NCBI GenBank assembly: GCA_030248135.1
Contig: JASANC010005238.1
Span: 1 to 13,602, forward strand
Direction: 5' to 3'
Source of the DNA: Theristus sp. LFF4_11
Taxonomy: Eukaryota; Nematoda; Chromadorea; Monhysterida; Xyalidae
DNA: 13,602 nt
Within the stretch, counting starts at the first letter, position 1. Every line of letters begins with the position of its first letter. Shown one piece after another: positions 1-7,250 of this stretch. A program made the translations under genes and the position numbers. The notes below the pieces were generated by a model, which worked only from the letters and a program-made list of their open reading frames with translations, ran no database searches and had not been told where the DNA came from.

Positions 1-1
1 A

Positions 2-840
2 GAAGTCGGATGGCCGTGGATCGACGAAAAACCGGACTTACACGACAACTTCGGTTTGGCAATACGTCGCTTCAAACAACAAGCAGTACGGTTTTCCAAA
101 GACCCGGAAATGCTGAAACAGTATACCAAAATCGTTGAAGGACAACTAGAAAAAGGAGTCCTGGAAGATGTTCCAGATCAACCGGACGGTCTGGTGCATT
201 ATTTATCGCACCATTGTGTAACAACGATGGAAAAAGAAACAACGAAACACCGTGTTGTTTGCGATGCTTCTGCTGCCACGCCAGAAAAAGGAGCGTCGTT
301 GAACGATTGCATGGTGGCAGGTCCTAACATGCTTCCGGACCTTCTCGGATTGCTATTGCGATTCCGAACATTCAAGATCGGCGTCGTCAGTGACATTGAA
401 AAAGCATTTTTGCAGATATCACTAAAACGATCCGACCGTGACTGTACCAGGTTCATATGGTACAAAGATTCGTCGAGACCGCTCGACATCAACGGGAACA
501 TCCGACTGCTTCGATTTGCTCGTGTTGTATTTGGAGTGAAAGCGTCACCGTTCTTGTTGAACAAAACGTTGCATCATTTGCTACAACAAGAAGAGAATCC
601 GGTTGCTAAGGAAATCTCCGAAGCAATGTATGTGGATAATCTGGTGTATGGTGCGACAACGGAAGAGGAGGCATTGAAGTTCCACGACTACACCAAGAAA
701 CTATTCAATCGCTGGTCGATGAACCTTCGACAATTTGCCGCCAATTCCGAAAAGTTCAAACAAATGATTCCGAAAACAGATCAAACATCAGAATCGAAAA
801 TCAAAGTGCTTGGAGTGCCATGGTGCACGAACACGGACAA
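2..840 (+). other. Reverse transcriptase domain (partial at N-terminus)
   Basis: RNA-dependent DNA polymerase that copies the element's RNA. Motif A is SDIEKAF with the catalytic Asp at 392-394. Motif B is FGVKASPF at 530-553. Motif C is MYVDNLVYG, with YVDN at 629-640 instead of the usual YxDD. The upstream block around 230-330 (HRVVCDASA...LNDCM) matches the Pao pattern 'R.V.D.SA...LND'. The last catalytic Asp is thus Asn here. I believe this variant occurs in other BEL/Pao elements, but cannot check it here. The N-terminal part of RT lies outside the window. Confidence 0.88.
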
Positions 841-3800
841 AATGGGTTTCGTGCCCATCAAACGGACTCCATCCACAAACGAAGTAACGAAACGGTCTGT
901 GATGCGAATTCAAGCTTCATTGTTCGAACCACTTGGACTGGCGACTCCTGTAACTGTGAGGTCCAAGTTGTTCGTACAGTCGTTATGGAAGCAGGGGTTT
1001 GACTGGGATACAGCGTTACCAAAGGATCTATGCGATCAATGGCAAGAAATTCAACACGAACTTGAGAAACTAAACGAAATCTCCTTTCCAAGATTCGTTG
1101 GAACCATTGACAGCAACGCTCAAATCCATGCATTCGTCGACGCCTCTGCAACAGTGAGTGCTGCTTCAGTTTACTTGCGTGTACCGACAGAAAACGGTTA
1201 CAAGAGCAATCTGATTTTGGCCAAAAACCAACTGGCACCCACTCAAAAACAAGCAACAATACCAAGGCTGGAATTGAAAGCCCTTGTGCTCGGTGTGGAA
1301 GCAGTCGAATTTGTCCGACGACATCTGAAAGTGCCTGACCAATGCAAAACATTCATCTGGTCGGATTCGCAAGTAGCCCTCAGTTGGCTGCGTTCAAAGA
1401 AGGCCTTGAGCATTTATGTCGAAAATCGGGTGAAACGGATTCGAACTTGCAACGCAACGTTTCGATACATCAAAACAAGCGAGAATCCTGTCGATGTTGC
1501 TACACGATTGTTTCCAGCTGAAAAATTAACCGACTTGTCTCACACCTGGTGGACAGGTGCGAAATTTCTGAAGAATTCAGAAGAAACATGGCCGCATTGG
1601 AACATGCCAGAATCGACACCAGAACTGCTACAGGAGGTGGCTGCTGAAGAAAAGAAAACGCAACCAGCTATTGAACTGCAGCTGAACCCAATACAAGCCG
1701 AAGAGCAGAATAATAATCGACTCGTCGATTTCGGCCGCTATTCCAGTCTGCTGAAACTGATTCGAACAACTGCGTTGGTACTGCGATTTGTTCGAAAACT
1801 AGCCATGAAAACGTTATCTCAAGAAAGTCAGCGCAAATCGACAATTTTATCAGCGTTCAGCAAAAGCTGTGAGTCATCAATCACACTGAATGATTCAAAG
1901 AAGCTTCTCATCAGAGCAGTCGAAATGAAGAACGCTCAGAGCTTCTTGGACTATTATGTTCAACGAACAGAAATTGGTGACTCGATGCACAATATCAACT
2001 GCGAAAAAATAAAGCAAATGGGCCTGGTCAAAGACGACCACGGTCTCATCCGTGTGCAAGGCAGGTTGGGCAACTCAGCCTTGAATTACCCGGCGAAAGT
2101 TCCGATTCTGCTGCCGAAAAATCACCCGTACACAAGGTTGGCGATTCAACGGGCACACGAAATCTCCAATCATGCTGGCACTCAACAAACATTAGTAGCT
2201 CTCCGCTCGAGATACTGGGTGCCCAGCGGAACACAACAAGTAAGTAAAGTCTTGAAGGCTTGCCATCAATGTCGTCGTCTGAAGGGTGGCCCTTACTCAC
2301 TGCCACAAATGCCTCAACTACCAACAGAACGTATCACTAAAAGCAAATGTTTCGAAAATATCGGAATGGATTTTTTCGGACCGTTCAATATCAAAACGAA
2401 CCATGGCAACTCAACAACAGTGAAGAAAGTATGGGCAACACTGTTCGCTTGCATGACCACCAGAGCAATTCACCTGGAGGTTGTGGAAGACATGACAGCG
2501 AAATCAACGCTCAACGCCATTCGACGATTTATTAGCCGTCGAGGCAAACCAGCCTTGATCCAATCCGACAACGGAGGACAGCTGGTCCTGACGAAAAAGG
2601 CCATGGATGCATGCTGGCAGACCATTCAAACGGACGACGAACTAATCAACTATTGTGCCAACACAGGAATCGAATGGAAACTAATACCTGCCTTTGCTCC
2701 TTGGCAAGGAGGGCATTACGAAAGACTAGTTGGCACGGTAAAACAAAGTTTGAAAGCCGCAGTCAATCGAAGGCTGTTGCAATTGGATGAATTCCAGACG
2801 GTTCTAACCGAAACCGAAGCAGTAGTCAACTCTCGGCCGCTTATGCCACTCGTCGAGGACTCGGAATCTTGGCAAATTCTAACACCATCTGACTTCATTG
2901 GGGTCAACAGAAACGGCACTATTTCTCTTGGAGAAGAAGACGATGACTGGACTCCACAAGAAACGGCGACGAAAAAACTGATCAATTACTGGAAGAAAAG
3001 TCAAGAAGTGACTCAAAATCTGTGGAAAGTGTGGTCAACGATGTATTTACAGACTCTCCGCGAACGAACACAGATGGGCCACAAACAATCCAGAATTGTA
3101 TCGGAAATGACGCCAGCTGTTGGTCACGTGGTGATCGTCAAAGAAGACTTGATTCCGAGGGGCGCCTGGAAAGTTGGTCGAATAACGAAAGTAAATCGCG
3201 GCGTCGATGGAATGATTCGGTCGTGCGAAGTGCAGATGCCGAACAAACGAACAATCCAACGGCCCGTCAACCATCTATATCCAATCGAAACAACGAATAT
3301 TGAACCGGAGCAGACAGAGCAGCCTCCAACAGATCAACAACCGAAGCAAGTCGCACCGGAGTCACAAGAACCACGTCGAAGCGAACGATTGAAAACCAAG
3401 AAACTTCGATTTGGTGAATTTGTCAAAGCTTGTGCACTGGTAATGAACATCCTGTTGATGTGGCACGGTGGATACGCGATCCAATGTACGAACGTTCCAC
3501 GCTATCAGGACATGGGGTACTCAGTGGTGTACTCGGACAAATGTGTTCAAGAAGGAACGGTAGTTCAACAACTACCGAATAACAGTTTGTGCTCAAAGAA
3601 AGTCAGATGCACATTCGGAGAACTCACTGGACAAGGGTTTTGCGGACCCAAATGCGATTGTCCAGAGTGGGCGCAAGACTGTATTCCGAACGAACATCAC
3701 GAACCCTTCAATGTTTCAATTCAGCAACAACAGATCCTGAATGGAGCTGCTCCAAAAATATGCTCTGTGCATCGAAACAATAGCTGCGATCAGAACCTGA

Positions 3801-6250
3801 CACAAGGACATTTCGGGCTGATCGAGTTATCGAATGATGAACAGCACTTGGTCGACTCACTCCACATAAGGATCTCTGATCACGAGAGACCGACTACAAC
3901 CTGCGTTGGAAAAAATGGCGACATTCGTAGTTTTCCAAGTGACTGCAAGAATGAAACTTGTTCGAACAACCAGGAACAACTGTGTTTTCTGGAACGAACA
4001 AAATCTGCGTTCTTCGTCAACGATGACGGCGATGAAGTACCCATCAAAGCTTGGGCGCATGTTACAAGGTCCTACTATCCGGAAAAACGAATCGAACCAT
4101 CACCGATAACTGACTCATGCAGAGCTCGATGCATAACTGGTGGAATCGAAGTCAAATCGGACAATATGTCGTTCGCAGAAATTTGCGCAGACATAGCCTG
4201 CTATCGCATTCAGTCTCCGAAATTGAAAGAACTGGTGTACTTCGCACCGGAATTGACGATGCACGAACAAGAAGTGTCAATCAAATGGTGGAAGAATGGT
4301 CAAACAGTCAAGACTGTAAAAGTGACGTGTCTTCCTCAGTCATTCTGCGAAACGATCGACTGCTGGTTTTGCCTGTCGTGTATCAACAATTCACATTGTT
4401 TTCCTCGCAGCTTCATCGGTGCCATTGGACTTGTAATCTTCATCTTGCTGTCACTCATTGGACTCGTTGGGCGTCTGATCTTCATCTGCGTCAAACGAAA
4501 AATGCAAAATCAAGCCAACAAAAACAATTCAACAGAAGAAATCGAATTGAATACTATGAACAAAACTGAAATGGAAGAATCTGACTGCAAAACAGTCAAA
4601 CATGCGGAGTCGCCAAGCTACAAGATGAATGAAAAATTACAGAACACCGGACAAAGGAGCACCTCGACTAGTCAACAGTATCAAGTGTCTTCGGGATATT
4701 CGAAGATCCTGTTGTCGATAGTCGCAATAACGTTCGTCTTTTCGTCCGTCACCCTTGGCTGCTACGACACAGTGACGCTAACCGCAAAGCAGAGCTACTG
4801 TGTGTCGGCGGGAGGTGACGCAGAGACTATATCATGTCGGTTTCAAGAAGCAACGCGGCTTATCGTCCCTCCGGCATTTCAAACAACATGCCTTCTGATC
4901 CAGAACGAAAACGGCGAAACAATGGGCACACTGTTAGTGGAAACGGAGAAAATAGACCTCCTGTGCAAAAAACGGAGCAAATTTTACACAAGGTCTTACA
5001 AGATGAAAACAGCTAGTGCGAAACGTTGCAGCGGTAGCGGATCCTGCGTCGATAAAAAATGCATCGGAATAAAACCGAACAGCGTCGTCGAAGAAATCAA
5101 GGACACCGCAAACTTTCCCGGTTTTACGTTCTGTGAAGATTCGGCAGGATGTACTGGCCATGGCTGCTTCTATTGCACCAGCGGATGTTTGTACTACCGT
5201 TACTACGCAACGCCCACCAGCGACACGGTGTTCGAAGTCTTTGATTGCGTGCAGTGGGAATATGTGATACAAATTCAAGTCACAATGCTCCACAACGGCA
5301 ACAAGGAAACTCACCAACTGAGTTTGACTCCGGCTGTTCCTCAACAGTGGAAATCAATAACGTTCACCATCGCATCAATCAGCCAAGCTCCAACACCCAT
5401 TCTGTATTCATCTTTCGTAACCGACAACCAAGGTCGTGTTGCACTCGTAGAAAAAACGAGCGGCAGTGGCCAACCAGTAGCGGGACAACTTGGACAAGTA
5501 CAGTGCGCATCAAAATCCCAAGCGAAAACAATGGATTGTTACATGTCTATCGACATTTGCCGCTGTGAAGCAAGGAGTTCCCGTGCTAGCTGCTATTGCA
5601 ATGATTTGACTCTCGAAGAGTTATTTCTCCAAGAAGAACACACGCTGCCGATGAAAGGTGCAGGAATGGATCTCTTGGTCTCTGAAGACGGAGGTTCCGT
5701 AGTGGCTGAATTCGAACAGTCCCTAACCTGTGATCTTCAAATCTCAATGCAAGACCTGAAGCTGAAGAAGAAAAAAGAAGAAAACGTTTGCACAGTGCAA
5801 GTACACGGAATAACGGGCTGTTTCAGCTGCCGTACCGGAGCTAAAATACAGCTAACTTGTGAAACAGATCGAACTGCAACAATGGCACATGTAAAGTGCC
5901 AATCTTTCCGCATCGTTGTTCCCTGCGAACCAAACGGTCGAACGAGTCTACATCGCGTCCACCTGACTTCGGGACATGTCAACGAAGACTGCACCGTTAA
6001 TTGCGGAAATTCAGAAACGTCGTTCACCATCGAGGGCAAGTTGTCGTATGTCCAGAAAGGTCGAATGGGAAAAATCGGTCACGTCATTGCTGATGTCAGA
6101 TCATTTTCGACAATCGACTTTGGAAATATTGCAGCGACGTTCTGGCAACACTGGGGCACGACCATTGTGACAGCTATACTAGTGTTGTTGGGAGTAGTGT
6201 TTATTGTCCAACTGCTTCCCGTCATCGTGGCACGCTTATTAGCCAAATAG
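2..6250 (+). CDS. Pol-Env polyprotein (RT, RNase H, integrase, phlebovirus-like envelope), 5' partial
   Basis: The frame is open from base 2 (first residues EVGWPWIDEKPDLHDN, a conserved stretch ahead of the Pao RT core) to the TAG at 6248-6250. The TTG at 56 is not a real start. Counting residue 1 at base 56: RT core 1-260 with catalytic D113; RNase H D362, E406, D437, D480; integrase zinc finger H701, H706, C736, C739; integrase D772, D838, E889; Pao C-terminal block about 985-1080; basic linker; hydrophobic signal about 1122-1142; Cys-rich ectodomain; membrane segment about 1453-1479; second signal-like segment about 1548-1568; Gc-like ectodomain; terminal membrane segment 2033-2064. There is no stop, frameshift or clear intron. 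Envelope must be released by proteolysis (signal peptidase or host proteases) or made from a spliced mRNA. A candidate internal envelope start is ATG 3443. Confidence 0.9.
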   Translation, partial: EVGWPWIDEKPDLHDNFGLAIRRFKQQAVRFSKDPEMLKQYTKIVEGQLEKGVLEDVPDQPDGLVHYLSHHCVTTMEKETTKHRVVCDASAATPEKGASLNDCMVAGPNMLPDLLGLLLRFRTFKIGVVSDIEKAFLQISLKRSDRDCTRFIWYKDSSRPLDINGNIRLLRFARVVFGVKASPFLLNKTLHHLLQQEENPVAKEISEAMYVDNLVYGATTEEEALKFHDYTKKLFNRWSMNLRQFAANSEKFKQMIPKTDQTSESKIKVLGVPWCTNTDKMGFVPIKRTPSTNEVTKRSVMRIQASLFEPLGLATPVTVRSKLFVQSLWKQGFDWDTALPKDLCDQWQEIQHELEKLNEISFPRFVGTIDSNAQIHAFVDASATVSAASVYLRVPTENGYKSNLILAKNQLAPTQKQATIPRLELKALVLGVEAVEFVRRHLKVPDQCKTFIWSDSQVALSWLRSKKALSIYVENRVKRIRTCNATFRYIKTSENPVDVATRLFPAEKLTDLSHTWWTGAKFLKNSEETWPHWNMPESTPELLQEVAAEEKKTQPAIELQLNPIQAEEQNNNRLVDFGRYSSLLKLIRTTALVLRFVRKLAMKTLSQESQRKSTILSAFSKSCESSITLNDSKKLLIRAVEMKNAQSFLDYYVQRTEIGDSMHNINCEKIKQMGLVKDDHGLIRVQGRLGNSALNYPAKVPILLPKNHPYTRLAIQRAHEISNHAGTQQTLVALRSRYWVPSGTQQVSKVLKACHQCRRLKGGPYSLPQMPQLPTERITKSKCFENIGMDFFGPFNIKTNHGNSTTVKKVWATLFACMTTRAIHLEVVEDMTAKSTLNAIRRFISRRGKPALIQSDNGGQLVLTKKAMDACWQTIQTDDELINYCANTGIEWKLIPAFAPWQGGHYERLVGTVKQSLKAAVNRRLLQLDEFQTVLTETEAVVNSRPLMPLVEDSESWQILTPSDFIGVNRNGTISLGEEDDDWTPQETATKKLINYWKKSQEVTQNLWKVWSTMYLQTLRERTQMGHKQSRIVSEMTPAVGHVVIVKEDLIPRGAWKVGRITKVNRGVDGMIRSCEVQMPNKRTIQRPVNHLYPIETTNIEPEQTEQPPTDQQPKQVAPESQEPRRSERLKTKKLRFGEFVKACALVMNILLMWHGGYAIQCTNVPRYQDMGYSVVYSDKCVQEGTVVQQLPNNSLCSKKVRCTFGELTGQGFCGPKCDCPEWAQDCIPNEHHEPFNVSIQQQQILNGAAPKICSVHRNNSCDQNLTQGHFGLIELSNDEQHLVDSLHIRISDHERPTTTCVGKNGDIRSFPSDCKNETCSNNQEQLCFLERTKSAFFVNDDGDEVPIKAWAHVTRSYYPEKRIEPSPITDSCRARCITGGIEVKSDNMSFAEICADIACYRIQSPKLKELVYFAPELTMHEQEVSIKWWKNGQTVKTVKVTCLPQSFCETIDCWFCLSCINNSHCFPRSFIGAIGLVIFILLSLIGLVGRLIFICVKRKMQNQANKNNSTEEIELNTMNKTEMEESDCKTVKHAESPSYKMNEKLQNTGQRSTSTSQQYQVSSGYSKILLSIVAITFVFSSVTLGCYDTVTLTAKQSYCVSAGGDAETISCRFQEATRLIVPPAFQTTCLLIQNENGETMGTLLVETEKIDLLCKKRSKFYTRSYKMKTASAKRCSGSGSCVDKKCIGIKPNSVVEEIKDTANFPGFTFCEDSAGCTGHGCFYCTSGCLYYRYYATPTSDTVFEVFDCVQWEYVIQIQVTMLHNGNKETHQLSLTPAVPQQWKSITFTIASISQAPTPILYSSFVTDNQGRVALVEKTSGSGQPVAGQLGQVQCASKSQAKTMDCYMSIDICRCEARSSRASCYCNDLTLEELFLQEEHTLPMKGAGMDLLVSEDGGSVVAEFEQSLTCDLQISMQDLKLKKKKEENVCTVQVHGITGCFSCRTGAKIQLTCETDRTATMAHVKCQSFRIVVPCEPNGRTSLHRVHLTSGHVNEDCTVNCGNSETSFTIEGKLSYVQKGRMGKIGHVIADVRSFSTIDFGNIAATFWQHWGTTIVTAILVLLGVVFIVQLLPVIVARLLAK
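840..1520 (+). other. RT connection and RNase H domain
   Basis: Degrades the RNA strand of the RNA-DNA hybrid. The acidic tetrad is complete: FVDAS (D at 1139-1141), PRLELKAL (E at 1271-1273), WSDSQ (D at 1364-1366) and NPVDVATR (D at 1493-1495). The preceding segment (about 800-1100), with KVLGVPW and LGLATPVTVRSKLFVQ, is the block that Pfam names the Pao retrotransposon peptidase family (Peptidase_A17). Despite that name I see no aspartic-protease motif in it. Confidence 0.85.
2100..2990 (+). other. Integrase: H2C2 zinc-binding and DDE catalytic core
   Basis: Inserts the cDNA into the genome. The zinc-binding motif is H-x4-H (2156-2173) followed by C-x2-C (2261-2272). The catalytic triad is the D of GMDFFGPF (2369-2371), the D of QSDNGG (2567-2569) and the E of GGHYERLVG (2720-2722); the last two lie 51 residues apart. 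All metal-binding and catalytic residues are intact, so the enzyme could be functional. Confidence 0.88.
2990..3300 (+). other. Pao-type integrase C-terminal block (DUF5641-like)
   Basis: A block containing GHVVIVKED..PRGAWKVGRI and RPVNHLYPIE follows the integrase core. Segments of this form close the integrase of BEL/Pao elements (the DUF5641 family, named from memory) and probably bind DNA. It is followed by a Gln/Pro/Glu-rich, then basic, linker (RRSERLKTKK at about 3375-3404) that leads straight into the envelope signal. Confidence 0.75.
3415..4695 (+). other. Envelope part 1: Gn-position glycoprotein with membrane anchor
   Basis: A hydrophobic stretch (about 3420-3480, with in-frame ATGs at 3443 and 3458) reads as a signal peptide. 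It leads into a Cys-rich ectodomain with about seven N-x-S/T sequons between 3580 and 4395, so a secreted, glycosylated protein is likely. Residues FIGAIGLVIFILLSLIGLVG (from 4412) plus FICVKRK form a membrane anchor and a basic stop-transfer, followed by a polar cytoplasmic tail of about 65 residues. Its place ahead of the Gc-like part matches Gn in a bunyavirus M-segment precursor. I do not recognise the ectodomain itself. Confidence 0.65.
4696..6250 (+). other. Envelope part 2: phlebovirus Gc-like class II fusion glycoprotein
   Basis: A second signal-like hydrophobic segment (4697-4759) precedes a Cys-rich ectodomain. It contains a cluster of Cys and aromatic residues around 5150-5213 (C-x4-C-x2-C-x3-C followed by LYYRYY). 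This kind of segment marks the Phlebovirus G2 family and the nematode Cer-type envelopes, where Gc is a class II membrane-fusion protein. The protein ends in a hydrophobic anchor (6152-6247) and a very short tail. It would mediate membrane merger if expressed with part 1. The family assignment is by pattern only; a profile search with Phlebovirus_G2 would settle it. Confidence 0.75.
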
Positions 6251-6415
6251 TGTCACGGGTTTTCATTTCATTATCCATATCTGCTTCACATTCTTGTGTT
6301 TCGTTATTCGTGTCATCACATTCATAATCTCACATTTAATAATCTCCACATTCAGATCCGTTCACGGCAGCCGAGGCAATTCACCAGCTGAAACGTGGCT
6401 CGTGGCCGGCTTTTT

Positions 6416-6540
6416 CAACACATTCATGCGTTCATTCTTCAACACATTCATGTGAATCGCATTCTTCTTCAACACATTCATGTGCATATCGCGTTCTTCA
6501 ACACATTCAGGTGCATCACATTCTTCTTCATCACATTCAG
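6416..6540 (+). repeat. Tandem array of CAACACATTCA-type units, about 24-30 bp, five copies
   Basis: The core AACACATTCA (AtCACATTCA in the last copy) starts at 6417, 6441, 6471, 6500 and 6530, so the spacing is 24, 30, 29 and 30 bp. The spacers share TTCTTC and GCAT/GTGCAT words. Direct observation; role unknown. Confidence 0.8.
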
Positions 6541-6627
6541 CTGAGCAAACTTTCGCTCAGTTTTCTCATTCGCCTGAGCAACCTTTCGCTCAGTGCACCG
6601 TTCTCACCTGAGCACTCTTTCGCCCAG
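6541..6627 (+). repeat. Three tandem 20-nt stem-loops, CTGAGC...GCTCAG
   Basis: CTGAGCAAACTTTCGCTCAG (6541-6560), CTGAGCAACCTTTCGCTCAG (6574-6593) and CTGAGCACTCTTTCGCCCAG (6608-6627) are three near-identical inverted repeats with a 6-bp stem and 8-nt loop. Their starts are 33 and 34 bp apart. The third has one stem mismatch. The conserved stem and loop in a transcribed 3' region suggest an RNA element or repeated protein-binding site. Function unknown. Confidence 0.75.
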
Positions 6628-6757
6628 TCTCGTCACATTCTGAATTTCGCAAACCGTTCTGCAATTCATCACATTCACACACATCACTTTTTCAGCACGT
6701 TTGCTTGTTGCGTCCCATTCTCGTCACATTCAAAGCATTCTTTCGGTGGCTACAGCT

Positions 6758-7239
6758 ATGGCGAATCAACGCGAAATCGCATCACAACTCATAAAAAGTG
6801 CGCACAATTAACTAAAAGAGGAGCTCATGCGGCCAGTCAACAGCTGATTCTTCAAGAGGATCTCATCGCTGACCTAATGTTGGAAATTCTTGCTGTCTCC
6901 GCGAGCAATTCAACCAATATGGTGTCGGTTGCCACTTCCACTGAGGATGATTCAATGCCTGTTGAACAGTCAATTAAAGCTCCGACGCGCGATCCGAAAC
7001 AATTCCCACCGCCTTCAGAAGATGCATGCGAGCAATGGGCGAAAACAAACGATGTACCCCGTGCATTGGGCCTTCGTGTTGAGTTTCAAGCGCATACGCC
7101 TGCAGCAAAACCAGTCGCCAACCCCAGCATGACGAATCAACCGTCCACGCCTGCAGTCAAATCCGTGGCCAAACCCGTTATCGAGGACAACAGCCATCTA
7201 CGTCTGCAGTCGAAATCGTGGGCAATACGTCCGTCATGA
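6758..7239 (+). pseudogene. N-terminal part of a frameshifted gene upstream of the SGNH ORF
   Basis: The best start is ATG 6758 (context acagctATGG), which reads MANQREIASQLIKSAHN and stops at 6809-6811. The next frame (codons in phase with 6811) is open to the TGA at 7237-7239. It reads on with a plausible helical stretch (QQLILQEDLIADLMLEIL) and then a Pro/Ser/Thr-rich region. That second frame has no ATG before 6877, so a shift near 6795-6809 probably joins the two. At the end, a 17-residue repeat (T-P-A-x-K-x-V-A-x-P) appears twice in this frame and a third time in the frame of the SGNH ORF. The protein therefore once continued into it. I do not recognise the N-terminal part; it could be gag-like or a non-LTR ORF1 N-terminus. 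Confidence 0.5.
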
Positions 7240-7250
7240 AGAAACGCAGC
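7096..7250 (+). repeat. Three coding tandem repeats with period 51, 53 bp; marks a frameshift
   Basis: The word ACGYCTGCAG starts at 7096, 7147 and 7200. The first two copies are 51 bp apart (17 codons), the third 53 bp after the second. Copies 1 and 2 translate in the upstream frame (TPAAKPVANP, TPAVKSVAKP), copy 3 in the SGNH frame (TSAVEIVGNT). A change of +2 or -1 bases between about 7180 and 7200 explains this. Confidence 0.8.

Larger units (their letters stand above)
6251..6757 (+). other. Untranslated C/T-rich region after the envelope gene
   Basis: Bases 6251-6411 are rich in CATTC/CACATT words and hold no gene I can support. They begin TGTCACGG directly after the stop codon, which could be an LTR start (TG). 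The region then holds the tandem array at 6416-6540 and the stem-loop triplet at 6541-6627. A long frame with no ATG runs through it but is low-complexity His/Ser-rich and probably not translated. Possible splice acceptors are cattcag at 6540 and ctttttcag at about 6695. Confidence 0.4.

Noticed and set aside
56..58. TTG at 56 as the start of the polyprotein
   Set aside because: The same frame is open back to base 2 and the upstream residues fit conserved Pao RT sequence; the true start is outside the window.
199..564. Minus-strand frames inside pol and env (for example 199-564, 858-1352, 4934-5344)
   Set aside because: They are antisense to a strongly supported coding frame and have no recognisable domains.
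2241..2250. CAAG|TAAGT-like splice donor within integrase
   Set aside because: The frame reads straight through the conserved zinc finger, so no intron is needed.
6470..6627. The repeat block as a CRISPR array
   Set aside because: Repeats and spacers are too short and similar to one another, there are no cas genes, and the setting is eukaryotic.
6511..6757. His/Ser-rich reading frame through the CATTC array as a protein N-terminus
   Set aside because: It has no ATG, is made of tandem repeat DNA, and looks untranslated.
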